Source of the DNA: Sphaerolaimus hirsutus
Lineage: Eukaryota > Nematoda > Chromadorea > Monhysterida > Sphaerolaimidae
Direction: 5' to 3'
Assembly (NCBI GenBank): GCA_964036195.1
Contig: OZ038457.1
Coordinates: forward strand, 16,023,147-16,087,146
DNA length: 64,000 nucleotides
Made by a program: the position numbers and the translations under genes. Each line of letters begins with the position of its first letter. Positions within the stretch are counted from its first letter, which is position 1. This document shows, piece by piece, positions 1-11,700 of the stretch. The notes below the pieces were generated by a model, which saw only the letters and a list, made by a program, of their open reading frames with translations, was not told where the DNA came from and ran no database searches.

Positions 1-1208
1 CCCACCGTGACGCTCAGCGAGCTGCGCATGGAGGTGATGGACAAAGTCATCAAGCCCGTCCTGCCCGACAACTTGAGAGATGACAGAACGGTCTATCATA
101 TCAATCCGTGCGGCTCGTTTGCCATTGGCGGCCCAATGGTGCGTTTTCTAAACTTTTTAAAAATATTTCGTTTCGCAAAATCGTCTAAAATTTAACATGG
201 CAGGGCGACGCTGGTCTGACTGGGCGTAAAATCATTGTGGACACTTACGGCGGCTGGGGCGCCCACGGCGGCGGCGCCTTTTCCGGCAAAGACCCCAGCA
301 AGGTTGACAGATCGGCCGCTTACGCAGCCAGGTGAGTGACCAATCAACTGAGCATTGGTGACTAGTTTGTGTGACCTCGTCACAACGGCCACACCTCTCA
401 GATGGATCGCCAAATCGCTGGTGGTGGCGGGCCTGTGCCGGCGGTGCTTGGTGCAGATCAGCTACGCCATCGGCGTGGCGCACCCGCTCAGCGTGATGGT
501 GCTCAGTTTCGGCACCAGCGTGCTCGACGAGAAAGAGCTGCTGCAAGTGGTCCAGGATAACTTCGACCTCAGACCTGGCATGATTATCAAGTTGGTGTTT
601 TTTGATGATTTTTTTTGTACAGAAGGAACAAAGAGAAGGTGTTTTGGGAGCTACTATGCATTTTGACTGGTGATGATATTAAGGCGACCTTTACACTGGT
701 TGACAATGTGCTCTGCATCCAGTTGCATACAAAAAATCTCGAATTTGGTGGTAGCGCTAAAGCAAAAAGTGCTACGGAGCTCTTGGTGCTTGGTGCCATT
801 TTTCTATTGCACTATGTTTGCTTCGGCGCTGGCACGCGCAACTGAACGCAATACGCAACTTGTCAACTAGAGTGTTGCCCGCCAAATAGTGTTGTTTACA
901 TTGTGCTTTTTCGATTTAATTTGCATCACTATCATAATCACAAGAGAACCTCACCTAGGGGCCTTAACCTGAAACGTCCCATCTACCAACACACGGCTGA
1001 AAACGGCCATTTCGGCCACTCGCAATTCCCCTGGGAGCAGCCCAGAAAGTTGAAACTGTCAAAGGAGATCGAGTCCAAAGTGACTAGAGCGAAAATTGTG
1101 TCGGAAAGTGGCGGGGAAAGTGACGAGAAGGAAGACGTTAAAGTGATCGTGAAAAGTGCTGAAAGGATGTCGCCCAAAGAGAAGATGAGGGGAAAAGTGA
1201 AGTTTTGA
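1..1208 (+). CDS. S-adenosylmethionine synthase (methionine adenosyltransferase), 3' exons
   Basis: Makes S-adenosylmethionine from methionine and ATP in the cytosol. Partial: the gene enters from the left edge. Coding exons are 1-138, 204-331, 402-590 and 959-1208, joined by GT-AG introns with phases 0, 2 and 2; the frame closes at TGA 1206-1208 (235 codons here). The second exon carries the family signature GGGAFSGKD preceded by GGWGAHGG; the third carries [18 protein letters not shown] and [10 protein letters not shown]; the last has the late motif [14 protein letters not shown] followed by FPWEQP. The core ends near residue PRKL, but the frame continues about 50 more residues rich in Lys, Glu and Ser, longer than the usual MAT tail. 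The 590-958 intron holds a decayed GGCGCC-type repeat. AATAAA hexamers occur only far downstream (2440-2445, 2460-2465). Identification is firm; the tail needs transcript support. Confidence 0.95.
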
Positions 1209-1781
1209 TGATACTTTTTGATGATACCTTTCCTAACTGTTGCTCTGTACTCAAGAATAAGCTGAGACTTGGAACTAATATTTTTAAGAAAATCATTGCC
1301 ATTGTCGTCATGTATTTGCTGATATATTTCATGCAGTTGACTTTTCAGAAGTCAGGGTTCACAGCACAATCTTATCACAAATTCCGCAATTTCCAATGTT
1401 TAGTATGTCAAGAAAACTCGTAAATATGTAGATATGTGTCTATATTTTTGTTTGCTGATATTAATGAAACACTAGAAACGCTCATAATGATTGGTGGACA
1501 GAGCACGCACATTGGACTGTTATCAGTTTAAAAATACAATGAAAATTGCTTCAGTGTTTTTGGCTGTTCAGTGAAAACTCCTAATTTTATGTAAAACTCA
1601 CGGTTAATGTTTACACTTTCGTGACAGCACGTAAATCAATGCAAATATTTTGACTATTTTTTAGAGGCATTTGAATTTCGAATGTGATAAATGCAAAGTA
1701 CCTGCTCTTGGCACCCTTCTGGCCGACAAAATAATTAAAACACTGTCCAAACTGTGTGACCTCTGAACACACCATTAAATG

Positions 1782-2234
1782 TACCGTATTTCCTCGAAAT
1801 ACCCCCGGGGGGTTTATTGTTTCAGAGTGAGAATTTTGAGGGGGGGTTAAACGAGGGGGGGGGGGTATTTCGAGGGGGGGGTTTATTATTTCGCCAGAAA
1901 TTTTTTGAAAACCAAGTACTAAATAGTCGTCTGAAACGTACGCAGACGTCGAAAATGCAACAAAAATCGCCATTTATAAGACTCTAAAGACTTGTATAAG
2001 TGTGTAGACGTATAATCATTGTTCTCACATAACAGAGTCATCGTTTTTAACGTGTGTTTTGCATTACCCAGATGACAAACCGCAGCCTTTGTCATTTACG
2101 TTCTCTATACACTAAATTTGGGGGGGGGGGTATTTCGAGGGGGGGGTTTATAAGTTCATAGTGTCCATTTTGAGGGGGGGTATTTCGAGGGGGGGGGGTA
2201 TTTCGAGGGGGGGGTATTTCGAGGAAATACGGTA
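1782..2234. mobile_element. TA-flanked MITE with ACCGTA termini and C/G-tract subterminal repeats
   Basis: The two ends are inverted copies: TACCGTATTTCCTCGAAATA on the left and its complement on the right, with TA at both borders. Inside are repeated GGGGG-TATTTCGAGG units. A TA target and short inverted ends are typical of Tc1/mariner-like MITEs (inference). It sits in the intergenic gap 1209-2745 between the convergent SAM synthase and opsin genes. I see nothing else in that gap except AATAAA hexamers near 2440-2465. Confidence 0.8.
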
Positions 2235-2745
2235 TAAAGAAAAAATCAAACCGATATTATGCTGTGCTCTCAGTAGATACTTGTACTCATTATAAATATT
2301 ATTGTACTCTCAATATAAGCATTACCAGCGGTTTTAAGATTGGTGGTGGTATCCACCCCGAAGTAGATAGAAAATCAAGAGGTATAGTATTCTATTTACG
2401 ATGTCACGTTGCTCCGTGATGCCTTAGGCCCAGATTGTAAATAAATGGTAGTTTACCAAAATAAAGTTTATGTGAATACCTATTTACATCAATCGGATAC
2501 ACCAGTGATACGCATTATTGTACACACATCTAGACAGCTCTATAGATATGACTGTGAAGTTTTTACCGCGAAATAAAATGAATTTAAAGAATAAAATTAC
2601 CTTTGATGCAAATACTATTGCCTACGTTCAAGGTTGATTTGAAAAGCCTAAAGTCTGGACGGCAGTGCTCGCACACTCGATGCTGTATGGCAGCTATATC
2701 TCGTGGCTCGCCGCAGCCCTAAATTATGCACCACACAATGTCACC

Positions 2746-5700
2746 TCACTGGTGCATTTGCACGGTCACAATCGGATCCTGGCTATCATCCTTCAGAAAA
2801 GAGACGTTCGCCTGCTGCTGCGCCTCATTATCCTCCTCATCCGGCTCGGTCATCATCGAAGTGGACACTTTGATCTTGCCGCCGCCGCTGGACGATTTCG
2901 CGGGCTTCTTGTGCTCGGCGCTGCTGCTGTTGTTGTCGTCGTCGCGCACCCGCTTGCCGCGCACGTCGCGCGTGGTCAGTCGGGGCGTTTTGTGCCTGGG
3001 TTGGGCTTTGGTTTTGTAGATATTTGCGCAGTTTTATTTTAATGTATTAAGTGGTGAATTTGATGTTTACCAATTGTCTAGGATGGATTGGTCGTGTTCG
3101 TCCGGCTTTAGGAGGTTTATATCGTAGCGGCAGCCGAAAAGCTTTTTCAGGCACGCCATGAGTTGTGGGTTGTAGCTGCGGTGGTAGTTGCAAGCGTTCA
3201 TGTAAATTTCCTCACTTACGATCTTTGCTATCACTCACAATAAGAAGAAAACTGGATTGATTAGTCCAGCCAGTTTGCCCATGGGCGGCGGCAGCATGTT
3301 CAACTCGGTGGGGATCAAAGCCGGGTCCGCAAACAGCGGCCACAGGCAAAGGAGCCCGTAGCCGCTGAATGCCACGTAGGTAGTCAGGAGGCAGCCCCAG
3401 GTCACCTTCGACGCAGCGTTTAGTGTTTTTTAGTATCGATTGGAGTTTTTGCACTAGGATCGAGACAATGAGCCCACACACACTAGTTGACATCAAAATT
3501 AGAGTCAACCAAATTTTGGTGAATTATGTGATTTCAACTTTCCTATGTGATAGAGCTATGTACATATTAGATCGTGACACTGACTTTACATTGTTTCTGT
3601 TAAGTGTCATGCTTTCAAATTTTTTTCTGTTATTTAGTTGACATTCAGTTGACATTTATTTGCAATGTCAATTAGCGTGTATGGGCCCAATCCGACTGAC
3701 GAATGTGTGATTTCCCTTGGCACACCAGTGCGCCCGGCGCTTTGGCCTTTGAGATAGGAAGCTGCACGTTTTCACAGCGTAGTAGCCGCCCAAAAGCAGC
3801 GGGCCAAAGTAAAGGCTGGCAGTCATGAAGCAAATGTAGGACACGTAGTTCGGGTCGCGCCTGGTCCAGTCGATGGTGCACGCGACTTTTGTTGGAGTTT
3901 TTGTGAAGCTGAGAGTTGTTTTTTGCAGTTTTGATTCTGTTGTGCGGAGCTGTTTCGCTACTATTTCTCAATTTACCTTGCCCATCCTATGACTGGTGTT
4001 ATTGACCAGAAGAAGCTGAACATGAATAGTGCCAGGAATATTTTGACGTAGTTGCCCACAGTCCGCATGCTCACTGAAAAATTGTAGAAATTGAGTGCCT
4101 CTACCATTTTACCGTCTCACATATTTATCGGCCAATCACTATTTACTAACTATAGAATGGCTTTCTAGTCAGCACGACGTATCGATCCCATATCACGAAG
4201 GGCACCACCAGACATTGGAAGTTGCCGAATAGAAATCCGAAAAAGCTGTACAGTTGACAACCGACCGGTCCCCAAACCCAGCTGCGCGCATTGCATTATT
4301 TGCTTTCTGTATTTAATGGCGGCCCACACACTACTTGACACGTGTGTCAACTGGGCAGTGTCAACTCAGACTCTGCACGTGCAAGGTTGGCAAAATCTCA
4401 CCAAAAAAATAAAATGTAAATTGAAGAATAAAATAAAAATAAAATACAATTTTTGTACAATTTTAGTAAAAATAATTTTACTAAAATCTACCCCATTCAC
4501 GTGTCACAGAGCAATCTCCAAATGAAGGGTGTGCTTCTAAAAGTACCGATCTACAAATTTTTCAAAATTTGAGTTAGGACCATTTTTGGGGTCCCCATAA
4601 AAATGCGCTTCAAAAAATATATAATATGTGGAGGGTGCAAAATTCAATTTTGAGATATAGGGGGTCGAAAAAAGCAAAAAAATCGCAAAATACAGTTTTT
4701 GAAATTTTTAAAGTACTGATCTACAAGCTTTTTCAGCTTTTGTATTTTTAAATGTACCGATCTACCCACATTTTGTAAAATTGTACTTCTAAATGTACCG
4801 ATCTGCACAAGATTTTTTGTGCTTCTAAAAGTACAGATGTCAGCTTGGCATCATTAGCAGCAAAAACTAAATTTGTGCTTTTTTACACTGGGTAAAAGTA
4901 CCGATCTACATCTATCTGATTTTGTGCTTTAAAAGGTACCGATCTACATGCTATTACCAATTTGTTCCTTTAAAATGTACTGTACTACAAAAAATATGAT
5001 TCACTAGATGTTATATAGCTAGTGTTATGTGTATAAACAATGATTATACCCATGCATGTGGATACCCAACAATATGGCCAAAATACCCATACCCATATTG
5101 CATACTCCAAACTTTAAATTGTGATTATCTCAAAATCAAGTTTTTTTGTAGATTGGTACTTTTAGAAGCACACCCTTCAAATGCACATGCGACATGCTGA
5201 AAAATACATAAATACACCACCATGCAGAAAAGTTGGGACTCTGCATGCTGCAGGATACACATTGCCAAAAGTTAAAAATGATGAATGTGCAAAATGTTTG
5301 GATACCATTCATGGGTACTCTGGGGGGTTGGCTAGATGTGCACAAAATGGCCAGCCCTCAACTTTCTATGTGCATATATTCTTAGTGCAGTAACATAATG
5401 CACTCACTTTGTTTGTGTTTCAGAATAGTTGGGACTCTGCTTGTTTTGGGCAATAGCTGCCCAGTTTCTTATTTTAAAGTCTGTATTCAATGCCTCTATT
5501 TATTTTCAAACAAAATTTTTGGTATGGTGACTGCTGCACTGTGTTGCTAAGCTCTGTGATCAGCAGGGAATTTTTTTAAGCTAGAACAGGAGATATGGTA
5601 GTGCAAATGGGGAACTGTGGTATCTATTTTTTTAGCCACAGTTTTGCATCCATTCCCAGCCACTTGAAAATGGAGGTAGGCATACTAGTCAGTGGGGCTA

Positions 5701-7892
5701 ATTGGTGTGTAAATTTGAAGCTTTGGCTTTGCTCCATTGGGGAGAACAGTTGGCCCAACCATCATGTAATGTGCATATATTTTGTATGGAAGAAAGTTTG
5801 AAGTGCTATAACTTTTGATAGGGAAGAGATATTGAAATAATTTTTTGGCATAGTAATTATGTGTGTCATAAGTATATGATAGCATGTTTAAAAATGTTTC
5901 CATATAAGTCAAATCAGCATAAGGAATTTAGACACCAGTGATAACTTTGAAGTGCTATAACTTTTGATTGGATAGAGATATGGAAATTTTTTTTGGCCAG
6001 ATGAATTCTTTTTGTATAAAGTATATGGTAACACTTTCAGAAAAATATATTTTACATGTTGAAAAAACGGGTCAAATAAGCATACGGAATTAAGACGTCA
6101 CTAATCTGTCCTCACAAATGGAATCTACAGGTTGTACCGATCATTTTAAGTGTTGAACTATCCAAAACGACCCAGAAATGATTGAGTTATAAAACTTCAA
6201 ACTCAATCATCCAAATCAGCATTTTTATTATTTTCATCAACCACCTTTTTATGTACCCCCTTATCTCTAGCCTGGGGGATCATTCAAGGAAAAAAATTTT
6301 TACCAGTAGCCCAAACCTCAAACGCCAACATACTCGAATTGCATCAAAATTGGGCAAGAGACAAGTCACTGGGGAGTGACAAAAGTGTTTTGGACCCACG
6401 GCCTCCCATTTCTCTATTGAGAAAAGTCCCAACTTTTCTGCACGGTAGTGTATTACGGCAAGTGCATTGGAACATCGCTCTGCTACACGTGAAGCCGAAG
6501 TTGACACAGACCAGTTGACACACGTGTCAACTAGTGTGTGGGTCGATGGCGAATAAAAAGGAATATGAAAAACCTGACGCACTAATTGGACAGCGCAGCC
6601 GTGCCGGTGAACGGATGCAGGCCAGCCACCGCCAGATCCGACAGAATGAGTCCGATTTCTGGAATCTGCGGTCGCAAATTGCATATTATTACTACGATAG
6701 AAATCAGGAGCCTTTGGTTTCTGTTCGGACTTGGGATGGCAAAAATAAATTTTAAAATTTTGACTTACCTATAAACAAATAAAATCAGATTTTTTTCGTG
6801 AACCCAAATCAATCTGTTACGTGAGTTTATCTCTGAAACTGCGTGCTTGCGCACAAAATGTTTTGGATAATGTCAAGTGGGTTAACACAAAAACTTTCGT
6901 CTATTTGATGTTCTGATCCGTTGAACCAGATATTTTTGAAGAGAGATATTTTGGGAGATATTTGAAGATATTTTTGGTGGGTTTTATTTTGCCAAGAAAT
7001 TCTAATTTTGTGATTCTGATAGTGGCCATTTTGAGGGGGGTATTTCGAGGGGAGTATTCCGAGGAAATACGTTATGTACAGTTGAATTTAGCGAAGAACC
7101 TACCGCACTGGGCGTGCACAGCACTTTTGGATAGGCGAAGAAGCACAGCAACTGAAGTAGGTTCGCTATGCCGGAAATGATACCTGCGATAATTCGCGTC
7201 GTTGACAAAAACCAAATACCGCCAATTTTGTAGGTGTATTTAAATAACCTGAGGTGATCAGATAGACGCCCAGTGTGATGTGCCGCGGCGCGTCCAACGG
7301 CGTGTACACGTCCGCTGTTGTGTCTTCTGGCAAGCACGTCACGTTCATACTGGCAAGCTTCTTGTGACACCAATCGAGTTAAATTGTTTCTTTCTTGCCA
7401 CTGTTCGTGTACATCTGGGGTTAGTGCCAGACCCTGTAAAATGTCATGTCTCATGTCAAATGTCATGTCTCATGTCAAATATCATGTAACAAACCCTGTT
7501 AAGTGTCATGTGTATCCAAATCTTTTTGTATCATATCCGAATCTTATGCCCATAGTAAGTTTTGGATACAAAAGCATACGATTTGGAGACACTTTACACG
7601 GTCTTTTACATGACATTTTACATTTACAGGGTCTTTTACATGACATTTTACACTGTACAGGGCCTCTTACATTTCATTTTACACTTTACAGGGTCTTTTA
7701 TATGACAAATGACATTTTACGAGGTATTTTACATGACAAATGACATTTTACGAGGTCTTTTACAGGTTCTGGGACTGGCACCTGTTTCGCACTGATCTGC
7801 TCGCGATAACTGTTGGCGTTTGAGTAATACAATCTGCGTTCAGCCGCGGATATGCGTTTGAAGGCGTTCGCTTGGTAGATGGGTGCGTACAT
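2746..7892 (-). CDS. Atypical opsin, seven-helix retinal-binding receptor (10 exons)
   Basis: G-protein-coupled photoreceptor or photoisomerase. Exons, 5' to 3': 7782-7892, 7249-7360, 7104-7183, 6583-6665, 4151-4281, 3977-4073, 3701-3908, 3239-3405, 3071-3175, 2746-2995 (448 codons including TGA). Residue 43 starts an NVT glycosylation site in the outer N terminus. TM2 has LILSDL. TM3 has Cys137 (GCQLYSFFG) and, exactly 25 residues later, Arg162 of WDRY, the family's spacing. TM4 has FFWSITPVIGWA. Loop 2 has Cys215 in ACTIDW. TM7 has MGKLAGLINP: Lys318, seven residues before the Pro of NP, is the Schiff-base lysine. The TM7 exon is followed by a 63-nt intron and a helix-8 exon ending LKKLFGC. 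ACTIDW followed by RDP recalls RGR/peropsin/Go-type (group 4) opsins; I did not resolve the subfamily. The first exon could instead be replaced by a start at Met42. Odd: WxPY is FSGY and NPxxY is NPVFF. Confidence 0.88.
3472..3687. mobile_element. MITE with GCCCACACACTAGTTGACA-type ends
   Basis: Begins GCCCACACACACTAGTTGAC and ends in the inverted form of GGGCCCATACACG. It fills most of the 295-bp opsin intron between the exons at 3701-3908 and 3239-3405. A related copy lies at 46679-46905 in an intron of gene D; both share internal GTTGACAT repeats and a TTTCTGTTAAGTGTCAT block. Confidence 0.7.
4525..5177. mobile_element. Inverted-repeat element with repeated AAAGTACCGATCTAC units
   Basis: Ends AAGGGTGTGC and GCACACCCTT, with the 6-bp direct repeat CAAATG immediately outside (4519-4524 and 5178-5183). 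Inside, the unit TGCTTCTAAAAGTACCGATC recurs at least six times with variations (near 4530, 4710, 4750, 4790, 4825, 4900 and 4935), then appears inverted at the right end. Noncoding. Confidence 0.7.
5213..6452. mobile_element. Foldback element with GCAGAAAAGTTGGGACT ends
   Basis: Left end TACACCACCATGCAGAAAAG and right end CTTTTCTGCACGGTAGTGTA are near-perfect inverted copies. The body is AT-rich and noncoding. Confidence 0.6.
6995..7078. repeat. Fragment of the ACCGTA/TATTTCGAGG element
   Basis: The right half of the element type seen at 1782-2234: GTGGCCATTTTGAGGGGGG, TATTTCGAGG and GAGGAAATACG. Its left half is missing. It lies in an opsin intron, 26 bp from the 7104-7183 exon. Confidence 0.6.
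7421..7783. mobile_element. TGTAAAATGTCAT foldback element forming opsin intron 1
   Basis: Ends TTAGTGCCAGACCCTGTAAA and GGTTCTGGGACTGGCACC are inverted. The interior is a run of TTTTACATGACA and its complement, with a nested GTATCCAAATCTT palindrome near 7510-7590. In gene orientation the element starts GTGCCAGTCCC, and that GT is the splice donor of the first opsin exon (ends 7782). Relatives: 10628-10838, 34556-34735, 56264-56428 and 61283-61476. Confidence 0.7.
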
Positions 7893-8784
7893 ATTTAAGT
7901 AGCATTATGGTTGAGTGGTGCGATGTGGCGTGGTGACGAAGCACCATGTCGTAATGAGAGCTTTCAAAGGTGTATTAGATGTCTATTAGATGTATTTATT
8001 TCGCTATAACGATATTGACACCGGAGTGCCCTTTCACCTCGACTTGGTTACTTGCTGGTGCTAAATAACATTTGCTGTAAGCGGCGGTGATGCTCACGCC
8101 ATATAGCCGCCGGTCACGCGATATTCCATGTCAGAATTGATTAGTGCTACCTGTTAATTGGTTTTGAGTGATCGCTGCACTTGCGGCTAATTGCAGCCGG
8201 GTATGTTTGCTAGATGATACGTTTGATCTTTAAAGAGATCGTGTTTGTGCGATTGCGATTTGCCGCCTGATGTGCTTGTGTCTGCCTGTGCTGCCCTGTG
8301 TTGTGAATAAAATATGCACTATTTATCGTCTTGTTAATTTCTTCCCGCCACTGACATTATTAGGGGTGATTCATTTTAGGCTTGATAGTAGCGAGCATAC
8401 GCCGTTAAAGTTAATCGTTTCATTGACTTCTTCAGCATAAATTTATCTGAGATGGCACTATACGGAACTAAATTTGAATTTAAGTATAAGCCTATAGAAA
8501 GTAAAAACCCATACTAGCGTATCTAGAACGAAGTGTTACCCAAGGCGTGTTAAGCCACGAATCGTTTGCGCTTTTGACTTGCGGTAGGAAAATCGCTTTG
8601 AGGTACTGAAAAGAAACTTTGATCATAATGCGACAGGGAAATGCGAAAATTAATTAATTAATTGATGTCGACGCGTCGGTCTGCGCCCGCTCAGCAACTG
8701 ACGTTGACCTCGCACGTGAGCGCCGTTTTCACTGCGCGATTAATTCAGATTTGAAGCAAAAATTCACTGAACTGAGCTATTCGC
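7893..8784. other. Spacer between opsin 5' end and gene A 3' end
   Basis: About 0.9 kb upstream of the opsin start and downstream of the gene A stop. I see no exon, element end or RNA gene. It should contain the opsin promoter and gene A's polyadenylation site, but no clear TATA box or AATAAA in the right strand and place is visible. Confidence 0.4.
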
Positions 8785-11700
8785 TCAGTGAAACTCTATT
8801 TGCGGTCGCAACGTACTTGTGCAGCCGCAGGTGCCGCACGACGTCTGGCAGTTGATCTTCATCCAGAACGGGTTCTTGTCGCACTCGCCATCGCGCGCCC
8901 ACTGGCAGCAGTTCGAATTTGTGTCGCTCGCGCAATCTCCCGCACCTGCGGTAGGCACCCGTCGCGTTTTCAATTTCTTCCAATTTGGGCTCAACAATTG
9001 TACATTGAATGGGTAGTTCCCCCAAATTAAAAGTGCCAGTGTGCGATGTGTTATGTGAATGGTGTTGATAGCTTTCTCAGTTGTAAATATTCATCAGCTA
9101 TCGGACAAAAATGTAGCTCACACGTTCTTCAGGCGAGATAAAAAAAACAGAGACAGCACAGCCTGTGCTATTGTACTTCTTCGCGTGCACAGCGGCACCA
9201 AGCGCCACTAGCGTAGCGCCGCTAGCGTTGCACGGCGCACTCACCGCCACCGCTGGCGTCAATGCACTGCTTGTAGCAGCCGTTGTCGCAGCACTTCTGC
9301 ATGCCGGGGCACATGGAGTCCAACTCGCAGTCGTTGCTGGCGATGCCGCTGTCGGAGCAGACGCCGGGCGCGGGGCACGTGCCCGGCCTGGGGATCGTGT
9401 TCACATCGCTCGTGCGCGGTTGCGGTTTGGCGTGTCCCTCTAAAAAAGGTATTTGTCGAGTGCGTACGCGTGTCGTGAGTTGACAAAATGCATATACCTA
9501 ATTGCACATAGGTTTTTACAAAACCGCCTGGAAATTTTTTCCAACATTTTGTGGCACTATTAGGTGATTTTGTAAAAAGTGTTTGTTTAATGGGAAAGCG
9601 TTGCTTCTTAAAAAACCGGTGACATATGTTCTGTGGAAACTAGAATATGTCATGTGCACTGTGCAACACAAACCCGAATAACAAGGTAAGACTAGGGTTG
9701 GCCGATGTTTTTTTTTAAACGTTTTTTTTTTTAAAAAAACGTTTTTTTTTTAAAAAAAACATGACGTCCGAAATGTTTTTTTTTAAAAAAAAACATCGGC
9801 CAAAATTTTTAGTACTAAGCACTAGGTATTTTGCAAAATTTTTGCGCGCAAGCGCGCAATTTCACACACAAATTGACATTGGTGGTTGTTTTCATTGGTT
9901 TTGTTGCATTTTTAGTATCAAAACATCCATTTCTATGTGCTACCATGGGTGAATAAGCCGACATATGTTGCTGTAATATATAAAATTGAGGTAATGTGCT
10001 TCCATGTACCTCCACAGTGTGTATCTTCACTCCCAAAGTAACAACCTCCTTTTATAACCTTGTTTGATCACCATTCCGTGCCAAACTTTACCTGAAGTCA
10101 CGAACATTCGACTATAAGGCGATATACGAACGATATGTCGACGAAAAATGGATATTTTTAACACAAATCACCACTTATAATGCTATCCCATGGCTCCACA
10201 GCCATTATATGGTCATATTTAACATCACAGAGTATTGCCAGTGTCTGATATACCTAAATATGTTGACACTAGGTCATATCTGGGAGCTTTTAAAAAAAAC
10301 GTTTTTTTTTAAAAAAAAACGTTTTTTTTTTTAAAAAAAACGTTTTTTTTTTAAAAAAAACATTGAGTTAAAAAAAAACGTTTTTTTTCCAACCCTAGGT
10401 AAGACGAGGAAAAGGTTAAAACGGATAAGATGTGATACCTTCAACGTCGACACACTGTCTATAACATCCATTGTTGCAGCAGATCTCCATGCCGCGGCAG
10501 TCGATGTCGTTGTCGCAGTCGTGCGCTATGTCGAGCGCGTCCGAGCACATACCCGGTGCGGGACATCTCTTATCTGTGCGAGGTTTCAAACTGTTTGCAT
10601 GAATTCACGCAATATCTCGTCGGTCATCAGGTGGCAATCCCATACCGTGTAAAGTATAAAGTAAAAGTGTCGAATGCCTTTTAAAATGTCATGCAGTGCC
10701 AATTGCCATGACAAATGTAAACTAATGTGTCATTTGTCATGCAAAGTTCAGTAATGAAATCTTCTTCTTTCTGATTGACATTTTACATGACATTTTACGC
10801 TTCACTATACACTTTACATGTTCTGAGACTGCCCCCAGGCGGCCCGCGGCTCACTTGGGGTAAAGCTTTCTCCAATCTCGGGCCGGTCGACCTGGCTGCC
10901 CATGGGGGTGCACTGCTTGTAGCAGCCGTTGTCGCAGCACTTGTCCTTGCCGGGGCACTCGGAGTCCGCCTCACAGTCGTTGGGAATGCCGCCCGCTGAG
11001 CACGGGGACGGCGCCGGGCACTCGCCCACCCTGACTGAGGTGGTATCAACTGTTGCACATTGGTAGGGTTGGTAATTGCAAAATGTCTCTCTCGGGTTTG
11101 GTTGTCGGATTTTTGGGTTAACACTGTACAATTCATTTCTGAGTTCTAAATCTGAAATTCTGAAAATGATCATTTTTGAATTCTATCACAATGACATGGT
11201 GTTTCCCATTCCTTTTATGCATGCAGTGACTCGCTGCAAAGCTCGCTCTTAAAATAAATTAAAATATTTCACATGAACTTGTCTGTAGAGTGTACAGTGA
11301 CAGTTCGCGTGAGTGCCACATATGCCTAAAATACATATTTAGATAGACCATCAAAGTTAAGCCAATCAGACAGCCAATCCAGCAAATTTATTTTGAAACA
11401 TTTTTGGTTTGTGTAGATGTCATCAGTCATAAATACCAATATAACAGAAACGTGGCTAATTTGTTCAGTGCAACACTCGTTCAACATTTCTGCTCACAAA
11501 GGGGGCTGTAAAATGACCTCCTTAGAAGAATTGAACTGATGAAATCTATGGATCGAATATTGTTGGGCGTCATGTTTGGGCACGGCTCGGTTATTGGGTT
11601 CTTGGTGGGTAGTAGTGTCGGTTTTGGTTTCCATTTTGAGTCCAAAAATTGCAGTTGAAGTGCAATTGTATGAGTATATTATTACACAATACAAGCGCAC

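Larger units (their letters stand above)
4320..6544. mobile_element. Large foldback region inside an opsin intron (GGCCCACACACTA ends)
   Basis: The outer ends GGCCCACACACTA and TAGTGTGTGGGTC are inverted and carry TTGACACGTGTGTCAACT palindromes. The region fills the opsin intron between 4281 and 6583 and contains two further inverted-repeat elements (4525-5177 and 5213-6452). There is no open reading frame of interest. The block TTTGAAGTGCTATAACTTTT at 5799 and 5949 also occurs near 21058 and, inverted, near 40120. Confidence 0.55.

Noticed and set aside
3219-3238. Reading the opsin TM7 exon across a 24-nt intron to an exon starting near 3214
   Set aside because: Too short to splice and breaks the helix-8 spacing; the acceptor at 3176-3177 (63-nt intron) gives the expected NP-to-helix-8 length.
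8788-9443. Plus-strand and alternative-frame open frames over WAP/ShK exons
   Set aside because: Shadows of the minus-strand exons; only the minus frames show conserved Cys spacing, matching phases and splice sites.
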